Shown: piece after piece, positions 56,063 to 64,000 of the stretch | Position numbering within the stretch: position 1 is the stretch's first letter | How the letters are laid out: every line of letters begins with the position of its first letter | NCBI RefSeq assembly: GCF_900104455.1 | Contig: NZ_FNHB01000001.1 | Span: 558,001 to 622,000, forward strand | Direction of reading: 5' to 3' | DNA: 64,000 nt | Origin: Dendrosporobacter quercicolus | Lineage (GTDB): Bacteria > Bacillota > Negativicutes > DSM-1736 > Dendrosporobacteraceae | The notes under the pieces: model-generated | Told to the model about the DNA's origin: nothing | Databases searched by the model: none | Seen by the model: the letters and a program-made list of their open reading frames with translations, nothing else | Made by a program: the position numbers and the translations under genes

Positions 56063-56619
56063 TTTCTCAACCCCTTGAGATTCACAGTAATTTCAAATTT
56101 AGCCGCAGGAACTTTTCCGCCGCTATTTACTTCAGCAGCGGTCAATACAGGGTCGCCAAAAATACTGTTCTCTTCAAGCGTATTGAGAAAGGCGGCCACA
56201 TCCCTGTATTTTTCGGCAATGCCGCTGATTTTAATGCCCATCGGCCGGGCTTTTTCCTGGTAATCAACACCGGCATAGGTAAACCAAAGCCGCGGCGGCG
56301 CAATCGCCGCCAGATGGGAAAATACCATTTCCCAGGGCCGGCGTTCCTGGGCGATGTTTGATAAAGCCGCCTCACGCTGACTGATATACTGCCGCTTTTC
56401 TGCGGCGGCATTCATATTCAGCTCTACCGGACGCAATGACTGGTGCTGATTGCGCGCCACAGTCAATTCATTCGTAAGATTCCAAATGACATAGGCATGA
56501 TAACCAAAGGCAACCGCACAAAGAAAAATTCCGGATATCACAACGCCGGCGATCATTTTCGCCACAGGCAAAGTGGAAGGACGGTCCGCTTGCGGCAGTA
56601 AGTTAATTCTAATTGCCAT
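56059..56619 (-). CDS. pilN: PilN, type IV pilus platform protein
   Basis: 186 residues. The N-terminal INLLP motif (IRINLLPQADRP) binds PilM, followed by a membrane helix (about 20-42), coiled coil and a ferredoxin-like domain. ATG with GGGGTG; overlaps pilM by 11 nt. Confidence 0.92.
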   Translation of the reverse strand: MAIRINLLPQADRPSTLPVAKMIAGVVISGIFLCAVAFGYHAYVIWNLTNELTVARNQHQSLRPVELNMNAAAEKRQYISQREAALSNIAQERRPWEMVFSHLAAIAPPRLWFTYAGVDYQEKARPMGIKISGIAEKYRDVAAFLNTLEENSIFGDPVLTAAEVNSGGKVPAAKFEITVNLKGLRK

Positions 56620-57688
56620 TTCGCACCCCCCGCATGCCTAACCCGACCGCAATGGCGAGCCGGGAATCCACATCGTCAATATATTGCTGATCATAATAGA
56701 CCGCTGTTCTAAAATGGGTAAACGGATCATGCTTGACCACCGGGATATGAATATGCGTATTAACTGCGATGGTCAGACGGTCAATCAGAGCGCCGCCGCC
56801 GGTCAGATAAATGGGCGTAATCTTGCCTTGCGAATTCTGCATTTGATAATACTCCAGCGTACGGCGGATTTCCCGTCCCAGCTCATCGGCCAGTATTTTG
56901 ATCTGCTGCTGAAGCTCCGGGATTTCCTCCTCACTTTCCTTAAGCTGGGGCAAAAGATTTCGCTCCTTTACTTTAAACGCCTCGGCTTCACCAAACGTTA
57001 AGTTAAGCACATCCATAACAATCCCGGTAAACTGCCGGCCGCCAATGGGAATAGTCCGGACAAGCGCCGGGCACGAATCCCGGTAAACGACCACCTGGCA
57101 GACCTCCGTCCCGATATCCACAATCATGATATTCTCCTGCGCCGCCAAGGTCCGTTTTAAGGCCAGCGCTTCAAAGTCCACCGCCTGCAGATTCAATTCG
57201 GCAATACGGCAAACCTCCCGCAGATAATCGACATTCTCCCGCGGCGCGGCCACTACCAGTACTTTTACTTCAGTCCCGCCGTCGTTCGGCCCGAGGACAG
57301 CAAAATCATAATAATACGTATCCGGCGGAAAGGGCACGTATTGGCCAATATCCCATTTCAGGGCTTCCTTCATTTCCTGTTCTTCCATTTTCGGCATACT
57401 GAGTTCGCGTGAAAATACATTGCGCCCCCCCAGACCCGCCGTCACTTCCCGGCAGGTTATCCCGGAGGCTCCCATCAGATTCCGAATCAGCGCTCCCAGT
57501 TCGACCTTATCGGCAAAGCCATTTTCCTGGACAATGCTCTCCGGAATATCGGCCACCCCAATCTGATTTAACACGAAAACCCCCTTGCGATTGGCGACTT
57601 CGGCTATTTTTACCGAACAGGAGCTAATATCCAGCCCCACATGAGTCGAAGGCCGGCGGTACAACATCTTGGCAAGCACATTCCACAT
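56609..57688 (-). CDS. pilM: PilM, actin-like type IV pilus assembly ATPase
   Basis: 359 residues with an actin-like fold: VGLDISSCSVKIAEV, MIVDIGTEVCQVVVY, IYLTGGGALIDRL. Sits on the cytoplasmic side and binds the PilN N-terminus. ATG with GAGTG 7 nt upstream, 38 nt after pilD. Confidence 0.94.
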   Translation of the reverse strand: MWNVLAKMLYRRPSTHVGLDISSCSVKIAEVANRKGVFVLNQIGVADIPESIVQENGFADKVELGALIRNLMGASGITCREVTAGLGGRNVFSRELSMPKMEEQEMKEALKWDIGQYVPFPPDTYYYDFAVLGPNDGGTEVKVLVVAAPRENVDYLREVCRIAELNLQAVDFEALALKRTLAAQENIMIVDIGTEVCQVVVYRDSCPALVRTIPIGGRQFTGIVMDVLNLTFGEAEAFKVKERNLLPQLKESEEEIPELQQQIKILADELGREIRRTLEYYQMQNSQGKITPIYLTGGGALIDRLTIAVNTHIHIPVVKHDPFTHFRTAVYYDQQYIDDVDSRLAIAVGLGMRGVRNGN

Positions 57689-57726
57689 ATGGTTTCACTC
57701 ACTCTCTTCCCTATGAATCTGTCACT

Positions 57727-58473
57727 TCAATACAGGCCCAGATACCAGGCGATGATTTCCTGCCCGAACAGCAAACTGAAAAAAGCGGCGGCCGCCAGGA
57801 ACGGCCCGAACGGGATAACATCCTTGCGGGTCTTCAGACCGCAGGCCAGCACAACAATACCGGCGGATCCGCCCAGCAGGAAGGCTAAAAACAGCAGCAG
57901 CAATATTTGCGGAAATCCCAGCCATACCCCCAGGGCCAGCCCGAATTTGACATCGCCCATGCCCATGCCGCCGCCGCTGACAGCGGCAATGAGGAGCAAT
58001 ATCCCGCCGCCGGCCAGGATGCCGGCCGCAATAGAGCCAATCCCCAGCGACGGCAGAAGCGCCTCTATGATTACACCCGCCCCCGCCAGACAAACCAGCA
58101 CTTTGTCCAGAATCAGCCGGTGGTCATAATCAATATAAGTAATGCAAATCATAAAAGCAGTAAATAAAAGCGCCTTAATCAATAAAAAACTCCAGCCCAG
58201 CAGGGCGTAACACCAGACAAATAAACAACCTGTCAGCACCTCGACCAGCAGATACCGGACGGAATAGGCCTGACCGCAATGACGGCACCGTCCCCGCAGC
58301 GCCAGATAACTGACCACCGGAAGCAAATCGATTACACCCAGCCGCTGCCCGCACTGCCGGCAATGCGACGGGGGCTGCACAACAGACTGGCCCAGCGGCA
58401 GACGGTAGATGCAGACATTAAAAAAACTGCCGATCATCAGACCAAAGATAAAAACAAGCGCCTGATATTCCAT
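57727..58473 (-). CDS. pilD: Type IV prepilin peptidase PilD
   Basis: 248 residues with about seven membrane segments. N-terminal zinc module with two CxxC pairs (CRQCGQ, CRHCGQ) and the two catalytic aspartates in IDYDHRLI and GMGDVKFG. Cleaves and methylates prepilins. A large hairpin separates it from pilA. Confidence 0.96.
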   Translation of the reverse strand: MEYQALVFIFGLMIGSFFNVCIYRLPLGQSVVQPPSHCRQCGQRLGVIDLLPVVSYLALRGRCRHCGQAYSVRYLLVEVLTGCLFVWCYALLGWSFLLIKALLFTAFMICITYIDYDHRLILDKVLVCLAGAGVIIEALLPSLGIGSIAAGILAGGGILLLIAAVSGGGMGMGDVKFGLALGVWLGFPQILLLLFLAFLLGGSAGIVVLACGLKTRKDVIPFGPFLAAAAFFSLLFGQEIIAWYLGLY

Positions 58474-58498
58474 GTCACTCTTCTTTCACCAAAAATTT

Positions 58499-58528
58499 TT
58501 CAAGGCGGCAGCTCCCTGCCGCCTTGAA
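58499..58528 (-). terminator. Intercistronic hairpin between pilA and pilD
   Basis: Thirteen-pair perfect stem (58499-58511 with 58516-58528, arm TTCAAGGCGGCAG) and a 4-nt loop. On the minus strand five A then five T follow, so it could act as a partial terminator or as a 3' end protecting pilin mRNA. Confidence 0.65.
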
Positions 58529-58550
58529 TTGATGCTGCGGTTGGTTAACT

Positions 58551-58973
58551 TTAAGGGGTGGTTCCGCCGCCGCTAGCAGCAGGATTGGCAAGCTCCTCAG
58601 CCGTCATGTTTGCAAATGTAGCTCTCCCATTTCCATCAATTACATACGCGGTGCCAGTTCTCTCCGTACCTCTAATCCTAATAGCCCCAGTTGGCGGCGT
58701 AGGAAAGCCATTGCTAAAATAGGCTGCGAGCATTGCAGCCGTGACCGTGCTGGGATTTATTCCCTGGCCGGCGGCGTGCTGCTGAATCGCGCTGTCAATA
58801 GACTGCAGATCGGCCAGTACCTTGGCCCCATTGGCGGTTGCTGTGGTATCGACAAAACGGGGAATGGCAATAGCGGCCAAAATACCGATAATAGCTACGA
58901 CAACCAGCAGTTCAATCAAGGTGAAGCCCTGCTGTTTTTTCATTGTTTTTCTAACGTTTTGCAACATTTTCAT
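58551..58973 (-). CDS. pilA: Type IV major pilin (type IVa prepilin)
   Basis: 140 residues. Short basic leader ending QQG, then the processed N-terminus FTLIELLVVVAIIGILAAIAIPRF with Glu5. The globular part is small (about 95 residues), has no cysteines and ends in a Gly/Thr-rich tail. ATG at 58973 with GGAGGTG 5 nt upstream. As the only pilin in the cluster it is probably the main subunit. Confidence 0.95.
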   Translation of the reverse strand: MKMLQNVRKTMKKQQGFTLIELLVVVAIIGILAAIAIPRFVDTTATANGAKVLADLQSIDSAIQQHAAGQGINPSTVTAAMLAAYFSNGFPTPPTGAIRIRGTERTGTAYVIDGNGRATFANMTAEELANPAASGGGTTP

Positions 58974-59002
58974 ATTTTCACCTCCTTTCAATGGTAACTG
59001 CT

Positions 59003-60223
59003 TTACACTGTCCCCATCCCGGACATGACATCAAACATCGGCAGTAAAATTGCCACAACAATGCTGCCAATCGTGATACCCAAAAAGAGAATGATAAACG
59101 GTTCCAGCAGGCTGTTCAGCCGGGCCACCATATCGTCAACCTCGTTATCGTAGAAATCGGCGACCCGTTCCAGCATCTGATCCAGGCTGCCGCTTTCCTC
59201 GCCGATGGCAATCATCTGTACGGTCATCGGCGTGAATACCTTGCTGCTGTTGAGCGCCGGCGCCAGCCCCTTGCCCTCCCGGATGCCGGATTTGGCCTGG
59301 ACCAGCGCCCGGGCCATGCTGCTGTTGGACAGGATTTTTTCCACAACCTCCAGGGCCACGATAATATCGACGCCGCCGCGCAAAAGCGTGCTTAAGGTGC
59401 GGCTAAACCGGGCAATTTCAATTTTGCGGGTCAGCACGCCGACCACCGGCAGCCGCAAAATGCCGGCGTCAAACCGTTCCCTGATCTCCGGCTGCCGCAA
59501 AGCCAGCCGAATGCCATAGACGGCCGCAGCCGCCAGCGCCGCCAGCAGCAGAAACTGGTTCTGCAGGATACTGCTGAGCAGCAGCAGCATCCGGGTGGGC
59601 AGCGGCAGCTCTACCCGCATGCCTTCAAACATTCCGACAAAGGTCGGCAGGACAAACACCAAAATAAAGATGACGATCAGACAGGCAATTCCCATGACAA
59701 CCAGCGGATATACCGTCGCGGACTTGACCTTTTCGTTCAGCTTATGCTCTTTTTCAAACTGGGCCGCCAGACGCTCAAACACTTCCTCCATTACGCCGCC
59801 CAGCTCGCCGGCCTCCACCAGGCTGATCATCAGCCGGGGAAATACATGGGGATAGCTTGCCAGCGTCCGGGACAGCGCCTCGCCTTCCCGCACCCGCTTA
59901 TAAACATCCTGCAGTGTTTCCTTCAACAATGAACTCTCGCATTGCTCCATGAGAATGCCGAGACAGGAAAGGATGGGAATACCGGCGTTAATCATCGTGC
60001 TGAACTGACGGCAAAATACCGCCAGATCTTTCGTCCCGACCCGTCGCAGTCTTTTTAAAAACTGGCCGGTCGAGGACTTGGGCTTATCTTCGGCGATCAA
60101 GGTAATAAAGCAGTCCTGTTGCCGAACATAGGAGGCGGCGGCGGTCTGGTCCTCGGCCAGCACCGTGCCGGTTAACAGCTGTCCCGCCCGGTTCCGGGCC
60201 GTATAGATAAAATTTTTGGCCAT
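59003..60223 (-). CDS. pilC: PilC/GspF inner-membrane platform protein
   Basis: 406 residues with two repeated T2SSF domains (about 70-195 and 270-400) and three membrane helices. Typical FCRQFSTMINAGIPIL and FSRTLSTLLRGGVDI pairs mark the repeats. ATG at 60223 with AGAGG 7 nt upstream. Confidence 0.95.
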   Translation of the reverse strand: MAKNFIYTARNRAGQLLTGTVLAEDQTAAASYVRQQDCFITLIAEDKPKSSTGQFLKRLRRVGTKDLAVFCRQFSTMINAGIPILSCLGILMEQCESSLLKETLQDVYKRVREGEALSRTLASYPHVFPRLMISLVEAGELGGVMEEVFERLAAQFEKEHKLNEKVKSATVYPLVVMGIACLIVIFILVFVLPTFVGMFEGMRVELPLPTRMLLLLSSILQNQFLLLAALAAAAVYGIRLALRQPEIRERFDAGILRLPVVGVLTRKIEIARFSRTLSTLLRGGVDIIVALEVVEKILSNSSMARALVQAKSGIREGKGLAPALNSSKVFTPMTVQMIAIGEESGSLDQMLERVADFYDNEVDDMVARLNSLLEPFIILFLGITIGSIVVAILLPMFDVMSGMGTV

Positions 60224-60239
60224 ACCTGTCCCTCTTTCT

Positions 60240-61292
60240 TCAATGCTGTACCAGCTTGGCAAATGCATCCGGATTGCTGGCCCGTACTAAGGCCTCGTCA
60301 TAACTGATTTTTCCGGTATTGTATAAATTTTTCAGGGCGATATCCATTGACTGCATGCCATTGCGCGCGCCGGTCTGAATCACCGACAGGATCTGATGGC
60401 TTTTGCCCTCGCGAATGAGATTGCGCAGCGCCTGGGTCGCCGTCAGTATTTCCAGGGCCGCGGCCCGCCCGGCGCCGTCAAGGCGCAAAATGAGCTGCTG
60501 GGAAATAATGCCCTGCAGCGTCAGCGACAGCTGAACCCGTATTTGCTGCTGCTGATGGGTCGGAAATACATCAATGATCCGGTCAACGGTCTGGGAAGCA
60601 TCGCCGGTATGCAGGGTGGCAAATACCAGATGACCGGTCTCGGCGGCGGTTACGGCAATGCCGATCGTTTCGGCGTCCCGCATTTCTCCCACCAGGATGA
60701 CGTCCGGGTCCTCCCGCAGCGCAGCCCGCAGCGCAGCGGCAAAGGAACGGGTGTCGGAATGAATTTCCCGCTGATTGACAATGCTGTTTTTATGCTTGTG
60801 TAAATATTCAATCGGATCCTCCAGGGTCAGAATGTGACAGGCCCGTTCGCTGTTGATCAGATCAAGCATCGCGGCCAGCGTCGTGGACTTGCCGCTGCCG
60901 GTAGGTCCTGTCACCAGCACCAGTCCCTTGGACAGCCGCGCCAGCGTCTTTAAGATCTCGGGATGGCCCAGCTCATCCAGGGTCGCAATATGCTCGTTAA
61001 TCACCCGCAAAGCCAGCCCCATCGCCCCCCGCTGCCGGAACACATTGGCCCGGAAACGGCTGACGCCCGGAATGGCGAAGGAGAAATCCAGCTCGCCGTT
61101 GGCCAGAAACCGTTCACGCTGATCGGCGCTGACGATTTCCTCCATCATGGCCGCCGTATCATACTGGGAAAGCACCGGACGGTTTGTTCTGACAAGCTGG
61201 CCGTTAATACGATATACCGGCGGAACACCGGCGGTAATATGAATATCGGACGCCTTGCGTCCCACCGCTTCCACGAGCAAGTCCTTGATCAT
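60240..61292 (-). CDS. pilT: PilT, pilus retraction ATPase
   Basis: 350 residues. Walker A VTGPTGSGKSTT, Asp box LTLEDPIEYLHKHKNSIVNQREI, Walker B LREDPDVILVGEMRD and the His box GHLVFATLHT. Its presence suggests twitching or retraction. ATG at 61292 with GGGGGAG 7 nt upstream. Confidence 0.96.
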   Translation of the reverse strand: MIKDLLVEAVGRKASDIHITAGVPPVYRINGQLVRTNRPVLSQYDTAAMMEEIVSADQRERFLANGELDFSFAIPGVSRFRANVFRQRGAMGLALRVINEHIATLDELGHPEILKTLARLSKGLVLVTGPTGSGKSTTLAAMLDLINSERACHILTLEDPIEYLHKHKNSIVNQREIHSDTRSFAAALRAALREDPDVILVGEMRDAETIGIAVTAAETGHLVFATLHTGDASQTVDRIIDVFPTHQQQQIRVQLSLTLQGIISQQLILRLDGAGRAAALEILTATQALRNLIREGKSHQILSVIQTGARNGMQSMDIALKNLYNTGKISYDEALVRASNPDAFAKLVQH

Positions 61293-61312
61293 CCCAGGGC
61301 TCCCCCTTTTAT

Positions 61313-62989
61313 TTATAGAGTCACATAGGCTACCCGCATGACTTCCGCCACCGTAGTCCGGCCGGCCAGCGCCTTGGCGATTCCGTCCTCCCGCATGCAT
61401 AGCATGCCCTCCCGCACAGCGGCCTCGCGAATTTCGTCGGCAGACCGGCGTTGCGTAATCAGTTCGCGAACGGCCGACGATACCGGCATGACTTCATGGA
61501 CGGACATGCGGCCCTTGTAGCCGCTGCTGCCGCATTCCGGACAGCCGGCGCCACGATACAGGGCGACTTCCTGTGTTTCGGCAAGTCCCAGAAAAGAGCG
61601 CTCAGGTGAGTCCGGCGCCGGCGCATACGACTGCTTGCATTTAGGGCAAATCACCCGCACCAGCCGCTGGGCTATGACGCCCAGTACCGAGGAGGCCACC
61701 AAAAAGGGTTCCACGTCCATGTCTAGCAGACGGCTGACAGCGCCGGGCGCGTCATTGGTATGCAGCGTGCTCAGCACCAAATGGCCGGTCAGGGCGGCGC
61801 GAATGGCAATATCGGCCGTTTCGCCGTCCCGGATCTCGCCTACCATCACAATATTAGGGTCCTGCCGCAAAACCGCCCGCAGTCCGCCGGCAAAGGTCAT
61901 CCCCGTTTTGGGGTTGACCTGCACCTGATTGATGCCCTCCAGCCGGTACTCGACCGGATCCTCAATCGTAATGACGTTTTTGGCCGGTGTGCTCAGTTCT
62001 CCCAGTGTGGAATAAAGCGTGGTCGTTTTCCCCGAGCCGGTCGGCCCGGTGATTAAAATCATGCCATAGGACTGGGTAAACAGGCGGCGGTATTTGTCCA
62101 GATTACCGGCGGAAAAGCCCAAACGGCCGATATCCAGCATAACCGCCTGTTTGTCCAGTATCCGCATGACAATCTTCTCGCCGTAAATTGTCGGCAGCGT
62201 AGATACCCGGATATCAATCGCCCGTCCGGCCTCCTGAATCTGAATGCGTCCGTCCTGCGGCACCCGCCGTTCCGAAATATCCATATGGCCCATAATTTTG
62301 ACGCGGGAAACCAGCGCGGCATGGATATTGATGGGAAAGGAGGAAAATTCGCGCAGCAAGCCGTCAATACGAAACCGCACCCGTAAAGTCGTTTCCTGCG
62401 GCTCAATATGAATATCGCTGGCCCGCTCGCGCACCGCCTGACTGAACAGACTATTGACAATGCCGATCATGGGCGCGTCCTCGGTCGCCTGCATTTGCTC
62501 AACTGCCAGCGTTTCTTCCGGCTGCAGCCGGGTTACGGCTTTTTCCACAAGGTCGGTCACACCGTACACCTTGCTGATGGCCCGCAGAACATCCTTTTCC
62601 CGGGCGATCATGGGCACTACTTCACAACCGGCCAGCAGACGCACATCATCAATGGCATAAAAATTGGTCGGATCAACCATCGCCAAAGTCAGCTTGCGCC
62701 CTTCCTTGCTGACCGGGATGACCTTGTATTTTTCCGCCATCTGTACCGGAATGGTCAGGGCCGCCGCCTTGTTGATGCTCTCCTCTTTCAGTTCAATGCG
62801 CGGCACACCCAGCTGAAATTCCAGTACTTCAATCATATTTTCTTCCGAAACATAGCCGAGGCTCAAGATGATTTCGCCCAGCCGTTCCTTGCTTTGCTTC
62901 TGCACCTGCAGGGCATTTTCCAGCTGCTCTTCCGTAATGAGACCCACTTCCAGCAGCAAATCCCCCAGCCGCTTGCGCCCGTTTTCCAT
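61313..62989 (-). CDS. pilB: PilB/GspE pilus extension ATPase
   Basis: 558 residues. N-terminal MshEN/GspE-N domains (about 1-150), Walker A ITGPTGSGKTT, Walker B LRQDPNIVMVGEIRD, and a four-cysteine zinc module CPKCKQ..CPECGS (about 445-485). MshEN-type domains can bind c-di-GMP (the RLGEIILSLGYVSEENMIEVLEFQLGVP repeat is visible). ATG at 62989 with GGTGGTG upstream. Confidence 0.95.
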   Translation of the reverse strand: MENGRKRLGDLLLEVGLITEEQLENALQVQKQSKERLGEIILSLGYVSEENMIEVLEFQLGVPRIELKEESINKAAALTIPVQMAEKYKVIPVSKEGRKLTLAMVDPTNFYAIDDVRLLAGCEVVPMIAREKDVLRAISKVYGVTDLVEKAVTRLQPEETLAVEQMQATEDAPMIGIVNSLFSQAVRERASDIHIEPQETTLRVRFRIDGLLREFSSFPINIHAALVSRVKIMGHMDISERRVPQDGRIQIQEAGRAIDIRVSTLPTIYGEKIVMRILDKQAVMLDIGRLGFSAGNLDKYRRLFTQSYGMILITGPTGSGKTTTLYSTLGELSTPAKNVITIEDPVEYRLEGINQVQVNPKTGMTFAGGLRAVLRQDPNIVMVGEIRDGETADIAIRAALTGHLVLSTLHTNDAPGAVSRLLDMDVEPFLVASSVLGVIAQRLVRVICPKCKQSYAPAPDSPERSFLGLAETQEVALYRGAGCPECGSSGYKGRMSVHEVMPVSSAVRELITQRRSADEIREAAVREGMLCMREDGIAKALAGRTTVAEVMRVAYVTL

Positions 62990-63021
62990 TACATCACCAC
63001 CCAGCAAGAATATAGAATCAT

Positions 63022-64000
63022 TTACTCCACAACACGGGCGGTAAGAAAGATGACAATTTCCGCTTCACTGCCGGAATTGCTGACGTTTTTAAACAGGCTG
63101 CCCAAAATGGGCAAATCTCCTAAAAGCGGAATTTTGCTGACGGTTTTCGACTGCTGGCTGCCGATCAGGCCTCCGATCACCAGGGTTTCGCCGTCCTTCA
63201 TGCGCACATTGGTTTCCGCTTCCCTGGTGGTAATCTGATACTGCTTGATATCGGAAACCAGCTGCGGGGTGCTGACTTCCGTATGCACCTTGGCCGTAAT
63301 CTGCCCGTCCGCCCCTACCACCGGCGTATAGGCCAGCTTAATGCCTGTTTCAACATAAGTGGTAGAGGTGGAGGTCGTACCATTCGCCACGGTGGAGGTC
63401 TGCACCGGAATGCGGTCGCCGACCAGAATACGCGCTTCCTTGCCGTTTACCGTCACAACCTTGGGTTGTGACAAAATCTTGGCATTGCCATTACTGACAA
63501 GGGCGTTGATTTTGGCGGAGTAATAAAACTCGTAGGGAAGACCGTCCGGCGACCTGCCGAATGAAATAATCCCCGAGTACCCGTTTCCTACCGAGGTATG
63601 GCGGGTAATCTTTTCCGGAGACTGCTGAATATAGGTCTTGGTTGACGCGTCATAGCTAAAGGTCGCCGGCTCATAATCGTAAGTCTTGGGCGTTTCGTCC
63701 CACGACCACTGAATCCCCAAATCCTTTGTGGCCGACTTGCTGATGGCCACCACTTTGGCTTCCATCAGCACCTGCCGGGGTTTTTTATCCAGCTCGCCAA
63801 CCATCCCCTTCACCCGGGAAATGCCCAGCGAAGAACCGGTCAGCACCAGCGCATTGGAAGGAATATCGGTATCTACTTTTAACTTCAGCCCTTCGGTCGC
63901 GCCGGCCAGCGAATTTTTCACATCCAGCGCATTGACGTATTGCAGCCTGACAATAGCGGAGTCCCCAATATCTGAACGTTCAAAAATAATGGCATTTTCC
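63022..64000 (-). CDS. pilQ: Type IV pilus secretin PilQ/GspD family (C-terminal part)
   Basis: The last 326 codons; the 5' part lies beyond the right edge. It starts in an N1-type domain (AIVRLQYVNALDVKNSLAG) and contains the secretin beta-barrel domain with VTVNGKEARILVGDRIPV, VRMKDGETLVIGGLI and PLLGDLPILGSLFK. Secretins form the outer-membrane gate for pili, so the cell must have an outer membrane. 32 nt before pilB. Confidence 0.92.
   Translation of the reverse strand, partial: ENAIIFERSDIGDSAIVRLQYVNALDVKNSLAGATEGLKLKVDTDIPSNALVLTGSSLGISRVKGMVGELDKKPRQVLMEAKVVAISKSATKDLGIQWSWDETPKTYDYEPATFSYDASTKTYIQQSPEKITRHTSVGNGYSGIISFGRSPDGLPYEFYYSAKINALVSNGNAKILSQPKVVTVNGKEARILVGDRIPVQTSTVANGTTSTSTTYVETGIKLAYTPVVGADGQITAKVHTEVSTPQLVSDIKQYQITTREAETNVRMKDGETLVIGGLIGSQQSKTVSKIPLLGDLPILGSLFKNVSNSGSEAEIVIFLTARVVE

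Overview
The window reads as chromosome of a spore-forming, diderm member of the Firmicutes, most likely a Negativicute of the Sporomusa group. The gene set is Firmicutes-like: remA, a YteA-type TraR/DksA protein, PrkC with PASTA repeats, divIVA-ylmH-sepF, a T-box, a SAM-I and an FMN riboswitch, and many TTG and GTG starts with strong GGAGG sites. A type IV pilus cluster that contains a secretin, which needs an outer membrane, makes an ordinary monoderm unlikely. The species is inferred, not seen. No rRNA, tRNA, CRISPR array or intact insertion sequence was found. All genes but one (rqcH) lie on the minus strand, so transcription runs from high to low coordinates.

Layout from right to left, in the direction of transcription. 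64.0-55.4 kb: type IV pilus operon pilQ(partial)-B-T-C-A-D-M-N-O. 55.4-48.6 kb: a sigma-54 activator gene, a near-perfect sigma-54 promoter and a five-gene flavin/iron-sulfur amino-acid dehydrogenase cluster ending in pruA, read as proline (or imino acid) oxidation to glutamate. 48.5-44.9 kb: yggS-sepF-proC-ylmH-divIVA-DUF167 cell-division cluster. 44.9-41.8 kb: ileS behind a T-box leader. 41.6-36.8 kb: tetR-ABC ATPase-FtsX permease-HlyD export operon, flanked by intact ileS on one side and a decayed ileS 3' fragment on the other, with hairpin repeats at its edges. 36.0-32.7 kb: a glycyl radical enzyme and its activase, whose active-site spacing fits trans-4-hydroxyproline dehydratase. 32.5-31.0 kb: DUF5665, nitroreductase, yteA. 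30.9-28.1 kb: VTT-family membrane protein, lspA-rluD-pyrR. 27.9-26.1 kb: rqcH (plus strand). 26.0-21.6 kb: Ca2+-type P-ATPase, dapF, an unknown exported protein. 21.4-16.4 kb: yicC-remA-gmk-rpoZ-coaBC, then metK behind a SAM-I riboswitch and a small HMA-domain protein. 16.1-9.0 kb: priA-def-fmt-DUF116-rsmB-rlmN. 8.9-0.8 kb: two FHA proteins, PP2C phosphatase, SEDS protein, class B PBP, PrkC kinase, rsgA, rpe. Last, an FMN riboswitch and the start of ribD.

Functional links. The imino acid theme is the most striking. The glycyl radical enzyme would make pyrroline-5-carboxylate (P5C) from hydroxyproline, ProC would reduce P5C to proline, the flavin/FeS cluster would oxidise proline back to P5C, and PruA would send P5C to glutamate. 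The oxidation cluster carries its own sigma-54 control: an activator gene, a candidate enhancer made of two TGTC-N8-GACA dyads two helical turns apart about 160-210 bp upstream, and a third copy of the same dyad at the activator's own promoter. The kinase/phosphatase/FHA/SEDS/PBP cluster links cell-wall growth to Ser/Thr phosphorylation, an arrangement also known from actinobacteria. Many transcription units end in hairpins that overlap the stop codon of the last gene, so the genome is compact here.

Starts were chosen by Shine-Dalgarno spacing and family N-termini, so several genes are shorter than their longest reading frame. Nothing was searched against databases; family calls come from motifs read by eye.
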